Shown here: piece by piece, positions 27,616 to 37,504 of the stretch
How the letters are laid out: every line of letters starts with the position of its first letter
Numbering within the stretch: the stretch's first letter is position 1
Origin: DASSUW01 sp963830725
GTDB lineage: Bacteria; Actinomycetota; Thermoleophilia; Solirubrobacterales; Solirubrobacteraceae
Assembly: GCA_963830725.1 (NCBI GenBank)
Contig: CAWHNO010000002.1
Span: forward strand, 310,001-374,000
Direction of reading: 5' to 3'
DNA length: 64,000 nt
Position numbers and translations under genes: made by a program
The notes under the pieces: generated by a model
What the model was told of the DNA's origin: nothing
The model's database searches: none
Seen by the model: the letters and a program-made list of their open reading frames with translations, nothing else

Positions 27616-28174
27616 GCGAGCGTCTCCCGGCGTAGGTATGCGAGCAGTCCGAGGCTGCCGGCGGCTGCGATCAGGAGCGCGAGCGCCGCGAGGCGGGCTT
27701 CAGCGGAGGCGAGCGGGTCGTCGCGCTGGATGACGAAGCGTCCCGTGGCCAGGGCCGGGGGGATCGCTGTGGCGGCGACCGTCTCCCGGCTCCGAGGCGC
27801 CGGCTCGGACGTTTGGCGCTCGGCCGCGCGCCTGGGCTTGGGCCGCACTGCGTTCTCGCGGCGCTGCTTGGACCGTGGTTTCGGCGGCGTGGCCGGCGAG
27901 GAGCGGATCGTGGACGGCGCCGGTGCCGTTGTCGGCGGCGCCGCTGATGTGGTGGGCGGCGCCGCTGCTGTGGTGGGCGGCGCAGGTGCTGTGGTGGGCG
28001 GCGCAGGTGCTGTGGTCGGCGGCGGCGCAGGCGCGGTCCGGGCGCAGAGCTCGAAGGCGGGGCCGGCGCGGCCTGGGGCGCGGGGTCGGGCGCGCCGACC
28101 GCGCTCGAAGGGGCCGGATCGGGGGCCTGGGCGGCGGCGGGCGCGCAGACGGCCAGCAGCAGCGCAACGGCCAT
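27612..28174 (-). CDS. Pro/Thr/Ala-rich membrane-anchored surface protein (frameshift near 28060)
   Basis: Starts with a signal peptide (MAVALLLAVCAPAAAQA), continues as a Pro/Ala/Ser linker, then after a frame change near 28060 becomes APPTTAPAPPTTAPAPPTT repeats. It ends with a basic stretch, a C-terminal membrane helix (LAALALLIAAAGSLGLLAYL) and a short RRETLA tail. The layout is that of a wall-spanning stalk with a membrane anchor; no LPxTG motif is seen. It directly follows (minus strand: precedes) the secreted FnIII-like gene with a 4-base overlap, so the two likely act together at the surface. Confidence 0.6.
27940..28023 (-). repeat. 21-nt tandem repeat coding for a Pro-Thr-rich stalk
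   Basis: Four consecutive 21-base units (consensus GCGGCGCCGCTGCTGTGGTG plus G on the plus strand) differ at a few bases. Read on the minus strand each gives seven residues of the APPTTA/P series. Copy number is likely variable between strains. Confidence 0.65.
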
Positions 28175-28395
28175 CAGATGCGCTCCTCCGTGCACAGCAC
28201 GTCCGTGTTCAGGCCTCCGTGGCCGCGTCATCATCGGTTAGGTCCCAGCCTCAGCGCGCTGACGGTAGTCGACGCGGATGCGCCAAGTCAACCGGTTTCT
28301 GGTGCGGCATCACCCACTGGTCAGTCCGTGTTGACCATAAGTGGGCGGAAACACCGAAATTTGCCTCTCCGCCTTGCTTTGCGTAGGGTCACGTC

Positions 28396-28701
28396 ATCGC
28401 GACGGCCCCTGCCACACGTGCGAAGGTCTCGGAGCCATCCTCGGAGGAGGACGGCAGCCACAGCGGGCGCCTGCTCCTGCGGATGCCGCCCGCGCTCCAC
28501 AGCCGGCTCGCGCGCGCCGCCGAGCGCGAGGGGTCGAGTCTCAACGCATACATCACGAGTGTCCTTTCGGCCACCGCCAAGGCCGGCTCGCGGCGGTCGT
28601 CGCGCGATCGGCTGCTGCGGATCGTGCTGATCGCCGACCTCGCGCTGGTGGCCGTCGCCGCCACCGTGGCGATCGCGCTGCTGATCGCCGCCTGGCCCTA
28701 G
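28396..28701 (+). CDS. ribbon-helix-helix (HicB/Arc-type) protein with C-terminal membrane helix
   Basis: The core GRLLLRMPPALHSRLARAAEREGSSLNAYITSVLSATA is a ribbon-helix-helix DNA-binding domain like those of HicB and Arc-type antitoxins. It is followed by a basic linker and a single hydrophobic helix (IVLIADLALVAVAATVAIALLIAAW). The first ATG (28483) would cut the RHH beta strand, so translation must begin earlier. The open frame starts after a TAG at 28384 and holds no ATG, GTG or TTG; an ATC at 28396 is seven bases after a TTGCCT-17-TAGGGT promoter, fitting a leaderless start (or a misread ATG). No toxin gene is adjacent. The 307-base gap upstream otherwise shows only this promoter. Confidence 0.6.
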   Translation: MATAPATRAKVSEPSSEEDGSHSGRLLLRMPPALHSRLARAAEREGSSLNAYITSVLSATAKAGSRRSSRDRLLRIVLIADLALVAVAATVAIALLIAAWP

Positions 28702-29042
28702 CTCCTGCGCTTCACCTTCAGCGTCATCGCCATGTCCGGCGCGTGGATCGAGCAGATGATCTTGTAGGTCCCGGCGCGCTTCATCCTCTTGGTGTAGCTG
28801 CCCGAGCGCTTGAGCGCGGACTGGAAGTCCGCGGGGCCGCGCTGGACGACGACGTTGTGCTGGCGGCTTCCCGTCCAGTTCCACTTGACCGTCGTGCCCT
28901 TCTTGACGGTCACGGTCGGCGGGTCGCCGGCGCGGACGTAGTAGTCGTCGCCGATCTTGACGTTGCGCGTGGCGGCGCCGGCCGGCGCGGCCAGCGCGAG
29001 GGCGAGCCAGGACGAGGGCTATCGGCAGCGGTCGCATCATCA

Positions 29043-29043
<1 letters not shown>
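28698..29043 (-). CDS. cupredoxin (plastocyanin/azurin-like), exported, one insertion
   Basis: A small blue-copper-like protein of ~114 residues. After one extra base near 29004 is removed, the signal peptide reads MMMRPLPIALVLALALAAPAGAA. The mature domain has TVKKGTTVKWNWTG, the first copper ligand His in SRQHNVVV, and the C-terminal ligand cluster IICSIHAPDMAMTLKV (Cys, His, Met). Such proteins carry electrons outside the membrane. The ATG overlaps the stop of the mutase large subunit (TGATG). The TAG stop shares CTAG with the convergent RHH gene. Confidence 0.85.
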
Positions 29044-30699
<1,656 letters not shown>

Positions 30700-30723
30700 C
30701 ACGTCTGAGTCTAGGGTGCCGGA

Positions 30724-31135
30724 ATGCGCGCGCTGCTCGTGCACGTTCGCCCCCATCGGCGCACGCTGGTGCTGGCCGCCGTGCTCGGCCTGCTGGGGGC
30801 CGCGGCCGGGCTGGCTCAGCCGCTCGCCGCGCGCGAGGTGATCGAGGCGCTCGCCGCCGACGAGTCGCTGACGCGGCCGCTGGTGATCCTGAGCGCCCTG
30901 GACTGCAGCGCCTGCCCGCTCTATCTCTTCTACATCTCGGACCCGATCGCGGACATCGCCTCAGGCGCCGAGCGCGCCGTCGTCGCGATCGCGCACCGTC
31001 TCTCGACGGTGGTCGCCGCTCGACCGGATCCTCGTGATCGAGGGCGGGCGCGTGCGCGCGCAGGGCACGCACACCGAGCTGGTCGAGGCGGACGAGCTCT
31101 ACCGCGAGCTCGCCGCCACGCAGCTCACCGCGTGA
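30724..31135 (+). pseudogene. ABC exporter remnant (first helices fused to ATPase tail)
   Basis: Only ~137 codons remain of a normally ~580-residue half-transporter. The first part is the start of a membrane domain (MRALLVHVRPHRRTLVLAAVLGLLGAAAGLAQPLAAREVIEAL). It then jumps, after a Cys-rich linker, to the end of a nucleotide-binding domain: AIAHRLSTVVAADRILVIEGGRVRAQGTHTEL and LYRELAATQL. One extra base near 31021 breaks even that tail. Walker A, Q-loop, signature and Walker B are gone. It ends six bases before a family A element. Confidence 0.8.
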
Positions 31136-31142
31136 AGAGGGA

Positions 31143-31361
31143 AACGTCAACTGCGGCTGGGTAAGGGAGCTGGTGAGCCGGCCGCGCGGCGAGAATCCCG
31201 GCCATCTGTCCTGGCTAGGTGGTCGTATGGGCCACCAAGGCAGGACGATGGCGAGAAACCCGCGCGTCGTCCTGGATAGGGGTCGCTATGTGACCCCAGG
31301 CCAGGACGGTGGCCACAATCCCGGTCGATCCCGCTCCCCCTAAATGCCGGGGTTGACGTTC
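31143..31361. repeat. family A inverted-repeat element, copy 2 (two hairpins with reversed CATAC-type loops)
   Basis: About 220 bp between the ABC remnant and the C5-epimerase gene. The left end AACGTCAACTGCGGCTGGGT matches copy 1, followed by GCCGGCCGCG; the right end is a degenerate copy in opposite orientation ending GTTGACGTTC. Hairpin H3 (31202-31251) has outer stems CCATC/GATGG and GTCCTG/CAGGAC, an inner stem GGTGGTC/GGCCACC and loop GTATG. Hairpin H4 (31269-31307) has GTCCTGG/CCAGGAC, GGGGTC/GACCCC and a loop containing CTATG. Read on the minus strand the loops are CATAC and CATAG. Together with its flanks this accounts for the whole 303-base intergenic gap. Confidence 0.75.
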
Positions 31362-31438
31362 AGATCCTGACCGCACCTCGGCGCTACCTTGCGCCGCCTG
31401 GAGGGCGATGGGGCGCGGGCCCCGAGGTGAGGTGAGAG

Positions 31439-32617
31439 ATGTCACGGTTGCGGTGGCGCCGGTGGGTCGGCGCCGTGGGAGCGGGCGCGCTGCTGGCGCT
31501 GCCGAGCGTCGCGCAGGCCAGCCCGGTGCTGCGCGTGAAAGACGGCAAGGCACGGCTCGTGAACGACCGCCTGCTGCCGCCTCGCGCCCGAACCGCGCTG
31601 CCTCAGGTCCCGCGCGGCGCCGCGATCGCGCGGCCCGCCCGCCGGGCCCGCGCCGCCGCGCTCACGCCGGCGCAGCGGGCGGGCTACGACGCCGCGCTGG
31701 CCGACGCCCGTCTCGTGCGCGACGGGCTGACCGGCACCCGCCACGCCGAGCTGAGCGCCGTGATCGCGACGGCCGAGGACATCGAGGCGCGCGGCGAGCT
31801 CACGCTGACGCGGCTGCCCGCGCTGACGATGACGCTCAGGCGCAACGCCGAGTTCTGGGCCGCCAACGAGGCGCCCGCGCCCGGCACGCGCGTCGTGTTC
31901 TCCGGCTCGCCGGTGTACCTCGAGTACTACGCCGGCCTCGGCCTGCAGATCCAGCCGCTGGCCAACTTCGGCAAGGCGAACGCCGCCTGGTCGACGTGCA
32001 AGGGCAACGGCAACCTGACGTGTACGAAGCTGCGCAACCTGCTCGACGCGATGATCGCGCTCGGCTCGAGCCGCGGCACGTTCACGGCCTGGGAGTACTT
32101 CTTCGCGTTCGAGGGCGGCGCGCCGCCGTGGATGAGCGGGATGGCCCAGGGCACCGGCATCCAGGCGCTCAGCCGCGCGTACACGCTGACCGGGGTGACC
32201 CGCTACCGCGACGTCGCGACGGCGGCGCTGGCCGCCTTCGAGACGGCGCCGCCGGTCGGCATCGCCCGCCCGGCCGCCAGCGGCATGCACTACCTCATGT
32301 ACTCCTACGCGCCGGACCTGTTCATCTTCAACGGGTTCCTCCAGTCGCTCGTCGGCCTCGACGACTATCGCGACGCGACGAAGGACCCGCGCGGCACGAC
32401 CCTCTTCCGCGCGGGCCACTCGCACGCCCGCTGGCTGGTCCCGTTCTCCGACACCGGCTCGTGGTCGCTGTACTCGCTCGGCGGGCCGCCGTCGACGGTC
32501 GAGTACCACACGCTGCTGCGCGACATCCTGAGCAATCTCTGCAAGCGGATCGGGACCGACGTCTACTGCACGACGGCGGAGCGCTTCACGCAGTACCTCA
32601 GCGCACGGTCGCCCTGA
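31439..32617 (+). CDS. D-glucuronyl C5-epimerase-like protein, exported
   Basis: A 392-residue protein from an ATG preceded by GAGGTGAG. It has a signal peptide (VGAVGAGALLALPSVAQA) and a C-terminal domain of the glucuronyl C5-epimerase type: YLEYYAGLGLQIQPL, PPWMSGMAQGTGIQALSRAY, FIFNGFLQSLVGLDDY, DTGSWSLYSLGG and the catalytic-region YHTLLRDIL. In animals this domain converts glucuronate to iduronate in heparan sulfate; bacterial homologues are little studied, so substrate and activity here are inference. It stands alone, downstream of a family A element and convergent with the next gene. Confidence 0.8.
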   Translation: MSRLRWRRWVGAVGAGALLALPSVAQASPVLRVKDGKARLVNDRLLPPRARTALPQVPRGAAIARPARRARAAALTPAQRAGYDAALADARLVRDGLTGTRHAELSAVIATAEDIEARGELTLTRLPALTMTLRRNAEFWAANEAPAPGTRVVFSGSPVYLEYYAGLGLQIQPLANFGKANAAWSTCKGNGNLTCTKLRNLLDAMIALGSSRGTFTAWEYFFAFEGGAPPWMSGMAQGTGIQALSRAYTLTGVTRYRDVATAALAAFETAPPVGIARPAASGMHYLMYSYAPDLFIFNGFLQSLVGLDDYRDATKDPRGTTLFRAGHSHARWLVPFSDTGSWSLYSLGGPPSTVEYHTLLRDILSNLCKRIGTDVYCTTAERFTQYLSARSP

Positions 32618-33215
32618 TGAGCCCGCGCGACATGGCGGCCAGGCCCTCGGAGATCCAGCCGGCCGTGAACAGCGCGACGACGCCGAACGGCACGAAGGCC
32701 AGGCCCTCGAGCACGGTGTCCGGCTCCCAGAAGCCGAAGTCCATCGCGTCGAGCGGAGCGAGGAGCGGGGCGGCGAGGAACCACAGCGCGACGCTGTAGG
32801 AGGTGACCGCGACGACGAAGGTCGTGATGCCGACCGGGAAGCGGGCGAGCAGGTAGCCGACGCCGCGCCACGTCATGCCGTCGGTCCAGTAGGCCTTCAG
32901 GCGCCCGAACCACCCTTCCGCCTGCGGAGCGACGGCAACGGGCGAAAGCCGGGTGCCGAGCAGCGCGTTGGCCAGGCCGCGCTCGAAGACGAGCAGCGGG
33001 CGGGTGGCGGCCAGCACGAACGTGAGGAGCGGGATGCCGACGATCGTGATCGCGAGGCCGAGACCGGTGCTGAGCCCGGTGACGAGCCAGATGAAGTAGG
33101 CGGTGCCGAGCGGCAGGCCGAGCAGATGATGGGTCAGGGTCGTCCAGCCGCGGGCGGTGATCAGAGGGCGCAGCGCGACGCGCCACGCGGGGTCGGGTGT
33201 CAGGGTCGTGTCCAT
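32598..33215 (-). CDS. membrane protein with putative sensor domain (PF13796-like)
   Basis: A 205-residue protein from the ATG at 33215 (MDTTLTPDPAWRVALRPL). It has four membrane helices in two pairs: TAYFIWLVTGLSTGLGLAITIVGIPLLTFVL and FPVGITTFVVAVTSYSVALWFL plus a later one. The arrangement, with WRGVGYLLARFPVGI, matches the sensor domain usually fused to actinobacterial NarL-type histidine kinases. Here it is free-standing, with no kinase module. The 3' end overlaps the epimerase gene by 20 bases on the opposite strand. Confidence 0.7.
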   Translation of the reverse strand: MDTTLTPDPAWRVALRPLITARGWTTLTHHLLGLPLGTAYFIWLVTGLSTGLGLAITIVGIPLLTFVLAATRPLLVFERGLANALLGTRLSPVAVAPQAEGWFGRLKAYWTDGMTWRGVGYLLARFPVGITTFVVAVTSYSVALWFLAAPLLAPLDAMDFGFWEPDTVLEGLAFVPFGVVALFTAGWISEGLAAMSRGLIRATVR

Positions 33216-33334
33216 GCCATCAGGATCGCCATCCCGGCGGCCGATCGAGCACCAGCCAACCTGCATCCTGCGGTGGGGATGACCGCAGCCACGGGGTGTG
33301 GCTTGACACGCCGGGCCGAGTTTGGTCAACTGTA

Positions 33335-33350
33335 TTAGTCGCTTGACTAA
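33335..33350. promoter_or_regulatory. TetR-type operator before the SBP56 operon
   Basis: The perfect palindrome TTAGTC-GCTT-GACTAA lies 16 bases upstream of the start codon at 33367 and between a TTGACA box (33303-33308) and the AAGGAG ribosome site. The TetR gene three positions down the operon is the obvious candidate binder. Confidence 0.6.
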
Positions 33351-33366
33351 CTCGAAGGAGATGGCG

Positions 33367-34675
33367 ATGAGCGATCCCAGCCCTTCCTTCTACGCCTCGC
33401 CCGCGGAGGCCGCCGGCGCCCCGCCCGAGGAGTTCCTGTACGTCGCGTGCCTGCACGAGGGGACCGGCGTGGACGAGCCCGACTTCCTCGCGGTGGTGGA
33501 CGCCGAGGACGGGCGGATCGTCCACCGGCTGCCGATGCCCAACGTGGGCGACGAGCTGCATCACTTCGGCTGGAACCGCTGCAGCTCGGCCTGCCACGGT
33601 CCCGACCGCTCGCATCTGATCGTGCCCGGCTTCCGCTCCTCGCGGATCCACGTCGTCAACGTCGCCGACGATCCCCGGCGGCCGCGGATCGAGAAGGTGA
33701 TCGAGCCCGAGGAGGTCGTCCGCGCGACGGGCCTGACCCGCCCGCACACCGTCCACTGCATGCCCGGCGAGAACATCGTGATCAGCATGCTCGGGGACGC
33801 CGACGGCAACGGCGCCTGCGGCTTCGCCGTCCTCGACGCGCGGACGCTTCGAGCTCAAGGGCCGCTGGGAGAACGGCGGCCCGCACCCGCAGCTCAACTA
33901 CGACTTCTGGTACCAGCCGCGCCAGAACGTGCTGGCCTCGTCGGAGTTCGGCGAGCCCGCCGCCTACGAGCCCGGGTTCGACCTCGAGGACGTCGCCGCC
34001 GGCCGCTACGGCAGCCGCCTGCACTTCTGGAACCTGAGCCGAGCGCCGCGTCGAGCAGACGCTCGAGCTCGGCGAGACCGGCCTCGTGCCGCTCGAGATC
34101 CGCTGGCTGCACGACCCCGACGCCGACCAGGGCTTCGTCGGCGCCGCCCTGTCGAGCACGATGTGGCACTTCCACCGCACCAACGGCTCCTACGGCGCCG
34201 ACCAGGTGATCGCCGTCGAGGGCGTCGAGCAGGAGGGCTGGCCGTTCCCGGTCCCGGGGCTGATCACCGACCTCGTCGTCTCGATGGACGACCGGTTCCT
34301 GTACTTCTCGAACTGGCTGCACGGCGACCTGCGCCAGTACGACATCTCCGACCCCGCCAACCCCCGCGAGACCGGACGGCTCCAGCTCGGCGGCGTCCTC
34401 GGCAGGCCGTCCGACGCCGGCCGCGACCTGCACGGCGGCCCGCAGATGCTCCAGCTCTCGCTCGACGGGCGCCGCCTCTACGTCACCAACTCGCTCTACT
34501 CGACCTGGGACAACCAGTTCTACCCCGGCCTGCGCTCATGGCTGCTGCGCGTCAACTGCCCGCCCGACGGGGGCATGGAGCTCGACCCCGGACTTCTTCG
34601 TCGAGTTCGAGCCCGGCACGGACCCACGAGGTGCGCCTCCAGGGCGGAGACTGCACGACGGAGATCTTCCAATGA
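33367..34675 (+). CDS. selenium-binding protein 56 family (methanethiol oxidase-like), four insertions
   Basis: About 435 residues matching SBP56/SELENBP1 end to end: FLYVACLHEG, ELHHFGWNRCSSACHG, SRIHVVNVADDPRRPRIEKVIEPEEV, RPHTVHCMPGENIVISMLGDADGNG, RWENGGPHPQLNYDFWYQPR, LEIRWLHDPDADQGFVGAALSST, DDRFLYFSNWLHGDLRQYDISDP, and the C-terminal HEVRLQGGDCTTEIFQ. Human SELENBP1 oxidises methanethiol; conserved His and Cys residues bind metal. The ATG at 33367 has AAGGAG six bases upstream. Extra bases lie near 33850, 34042, 34592 and 34629, and the length agrees with four insertions. It heads an operon with a micropeptide, a TetR and a hydrolase-glycosyltransferase. Confidence 0.9.
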
Positions 34676-34782
34676 CGCTCGCCCACATCGGCGGCCTCCC
34701 GGTCGAGGAGAGCGTGCGGGCGCTCGTGCCGGCCGCGGCGACCACGATCCTCTATCTCGCCACATGGCTCAGGCGTCGGTAG
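34672..34782 (+). CDS. 36-residue single-helix membrane peptide
   Basis: Starts in an ATGA overlap with the SBP56 stop and reads MTLAHIGGLPVEES, then a membrane helix (VRALVPAAATTILYLATW) and an LRRR stop-transfer tail. It ends 19 bases inside the TetR gene. The tight overlap on both sides and the balanced helix-plus-arginines suggest a real gene. Similar LAHIGGLPVEE-type peptides seem familiar from other actinobacteria, but that could not be verified here. Possible membrane partner of SBP56. Confidence 0.6.
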   Translation: MTLAHIGGLPVEESVRALVPAAATTILYLATWLRRR

Positions 34783-35345
34783 CCCGGCAGCAGACCGAGG
34801 AGGCGTTCCTCGACGCCGCGGAGCGGCTGCTGGTCAGCGTCGGCCACGCCGGCATCACGACCCGGGCGCTCGCCGAGGAGGCGGGCGCCAACCACGGCCT
34901 CGTCCACTACTACTTCGGCTCCATGGAGAACCTGCTCGCGCGCGTGCTCGAGCGGTTCACCGAGCGGCTGATCGGGCGCCAGCGGACGATGTACTCGGCG
35001 CCAGACGTGCCGTTCGCCGAGAAGTGGCGCACCGCGATGCGGTACCTCGACGCCGATCGCGAGTACCAGAAGGTGTGGTTCGAGCTGCAGGCGCTGGCCT
35101 GGAACCGCCCCGAGCTGCGCGAGCGCGTCGCCCACGTGGACGCGGAGTGGCGGGCGGTGCTCAGCGAGGCCTTGGCGGAGCCGCGCGAGCGCTACGGCAT
35201 CGACATGCCGCTCCCCGCGCTGGTGTCGCTCGTGATCACCTTCAACGAGGGCATGATCTTCGAGCGGCTGTCGGGGATCGAGACGGGCCAGGCCGAGCTC
35301 CTCGAGTGGATCGAGGGCTGGATCCAGGAAAGGGACGAGCGATGA
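34764..35345 (+). CDS. TetR/AcrR family regulator
   Basis: A 193-residue regulator. The helix-turn-helix is EAFLDAAERLLVSVGHAGITTRALAEEAGANHGLVHYYFGSMENLL, with HYYF as the recognition-helix end. The C-terminal ligand domain is full length (REYQKVWFELQALAWNRPELR). It is inside the SBP56 operon and probably represses it through the TTAGTC-N4-GACTAA palindrome. Its TGA overlaps the ATG of the next gene. Confidence 0.9.
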   Translation: MAQASVARQQTEEAFLDAAERLLVSVGHAGITTRALAEEAGANHGLVHYYFGSMENLLARVLERFTERLIGRQRTMYSAPDVPFAEKWRTAMRYLDADREYQKVWFELQALAWNRPELRERVAHVDAEWRAVLSEALAEPRERYGIDMPLPALVSLVITFNEGMIFERLSGIETGQAELLEWIEGWIQERDER

Positions 35346-37466
35346 CGACGATCGAGGCCCGCCGCGAGCAGACGCGGGCGCGCTACCCGGACCGGGACGG
35401 CTACGTCGAGCGCGACGGCGTCCGCATCTTCTACGAGGTCTACGGCACCGGCGAGCCCACCGTCCTGCTGCTGCCGACCTGGTCGATCATCCACTCGCGC
35501 CACTGGAAGGCGCAGATCCCCTATCTCGCCCGCCACGCGCGCGTCGTCACGTTCGACGGGCGCGGCAACGGACGCTCGGATCGGCCCGGCTCGGTCGAGG
35601 CCTACGCCGAGCGCGAGTTCGCCGCCGACGCCCTCGCGGTGCATGGACGCCACGGCCACCGAGCGCGCCGTTCTCGGTCGGGCTGTCGGCGGGCGTGCTC
35701 TGGGGCATGCTGTTCGCCGCCGAGCACCCGGAGCGGGTCGACGGGGCCGTGTTCATCGCGCCGGCCGCGCCGTTCGCCCAGCACCTCGCGCGCGTCGACC
35801 ACGCCCTTCGACGAGCCGCTCGAGACGTACGACGGCTGGGCGAAGTACAACCGGCACTACTGGCTCGAGAACTACCGCGACTTCCTCGAGTTCTTCTTCA
35901 GCCAGATGCTTCACGGAGCCGCACTCGACCAAGCAGCGCGAGGACGGCGTCGGCTGGGGGCTCGAAACCACGCCCGAGACCCTGGCGCTGACCTACCTGG
36001 GCCGGGAGCTGAACGACGCTGACGAGTTCGCGCGCCTGTGCCGCGCGTCTCGTGCCCGGTACTGGTCATCCACGGCACCGACGACGCGGTACGGCCGGTC
36101 GTCGTCGGCGAGCGGGTGGCGGCGGAGACCGGCGGCGACTTCGTCGGCGCTGGAGGGCTCCGGGCACTGCCCGCACGCGCGCGATCCGGTGCGCGTGAAC
36201 CTGCTGCTGCGCGACTTCATCGCCCCGCGGCCGGCGCCGCGGTCCTGGACGCGCGGACGCCGCCGCCGCAAGCGGGCGCTCTACATCTCGTCGCCGATCG
36301 GCCTCGGCCACGCCCGGCGCGACGTCGCGATCGCCCGCGAGCTGCGCCACCTGCATCCCGACCTGGAGATCGACTGGCTCGCCCAGCACCCGGTGACCGC
36401 GGCGCTCGAGGCCGCGGGCGAAAGCGTGCACCCGGCCAGCCGCGACCTGTCCAACGAGTCGCGCCACATCGAGTCCGAGTCGGCCGAGCACGACCTGCAC
36501 TGCTTCCAGGCGTGGCGTCGCATGGACGAGATCCTCGTCGCCAACTTCATGGTCTTCCACGACCTCGTCAGCGAGACCGACTACGACCTGTGGATCGCCG
36601 ACGAGGGCTGGGAGATCGACTACTACCTGCACGAGAACCCCGAGCAGAAGCGGGCCGCCTACGCCTGGCTGACCGACTTCGTCGGCTGGCTGCCGATGCC
36701 CGACGGCGGCGAGCACGAGGCCGCCCTCACCGCCGACTACAACGCCGAGATGATCGAGCACATCGCGCGCTACCCGCGGGTGCGCGACCGCGCGATCTTC
36801 GTCGGCAACCCGGAGGACATCGTGCCCGACGCGTTCGGGCCCGAGCTGCCGGCGATCGCCGACTGGACCGGGCAGCACTTCGACTTCGCCGGCTACGTCA
36901 CCGGGTTCGACCCGGCGGAGCTCGGCGACCGCGAGAAGCTGCGCGCGGAGCTCGGCTACGGTCCGGCCGAGCAGGTGTGCGTCGTGACGGTGGGCGGGTC
37001 CGGGGTCGGCCGATCGCTGCTCGAGCGTGTCATGGCGGCCTTCCCCGACGCGAGGCAGCGCGTGCCCGCCCTGCGGATGATCGTCGTCGCCGGCCCGCGG
37101 ATCGACCCGGCGTCGCTGCCGGCGCACGACGGCCTCGAGGTCCGCGCGTTCGTGCCCGACCTCTACCGCCACCTGGCCGCCTGCGACCTCGCCGTCGTCC
37201 AGGGCGGCCTGACGACGTCGATGGAGCTGACCGCCAACCGCCGCCCGTTCCTCTACTTCCCGCTCCGCCACCACTTCGAGCAGAACACCCACGTCCGCCA
37301 CCGGCTCGAGCGCTACGGCGCCGGGCGCCGCATGGACTTCGAGACGGCGAGCCCGGAGATCATCGCCGCGGCGATCGCCGAGGAGATCGGCCGCGAGGTC
37401 GACTACGCGCCGGTCGAGACGGACGGCGCCGCCGTCGCCGCCGCGCGGATCGCAGAGCTGCTCTGA
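35342..37466 (+). CDS. alpha/beta hydrolase fused to a GT1/MurG-like glycosyltransferase (six indels in the hydrolase half)
   Basis: One polypeptide of ~707 residues. Residues ~1-285 are an alpha/beta hydrolase: GVRIFYEVYGTGEPTVLLLP, TFDGRGNGRSD, nucleophile elbow GLSAG, CPVLVIHGTDDAVRP (Asp) and GSGHCPHARDP (His). A basic linker (RSWTRGRRRRKR) leads without a stop into a glycosyltransferase of the UDP-glycosyltransferase/MurG fold: ALYISSPIGLGHARRDVAIARELRHLHPD, LWIADEGWEIDYYLHENPE, VTVGGSGVGRSLLERV and the donor-site CDLAVVQGGLTTSMELTANRRPFLYFPL. Frame changes at about 35642, 35672, 35813, 35912, 36040 and 36152 lie in the hydrolase; the linker and transferase are in one unbroken frame. Substrates unknown. 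Translationally coupled to the TetR gene. Confidence 0.82.
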
Positions 37467-37495
37467 GCGCCGGCCGCGCGGGCGCGGCCGGCGCT
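37466..37495. terminator. bidirectional hairpin terminator
   Basis: A perfect 13-bp stem AGCGCCGGCCGCG/CGCGGCCGGCGCT with a four-base CGGG loop sits between the convergent hydrolase-glycosyltransferase and peptidase genes. There is no T-run, as usual in high-GC actinobacteria. Confidence 0.65.
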
Positions 37496-37504
37496 TCAGC
37501 AGCG

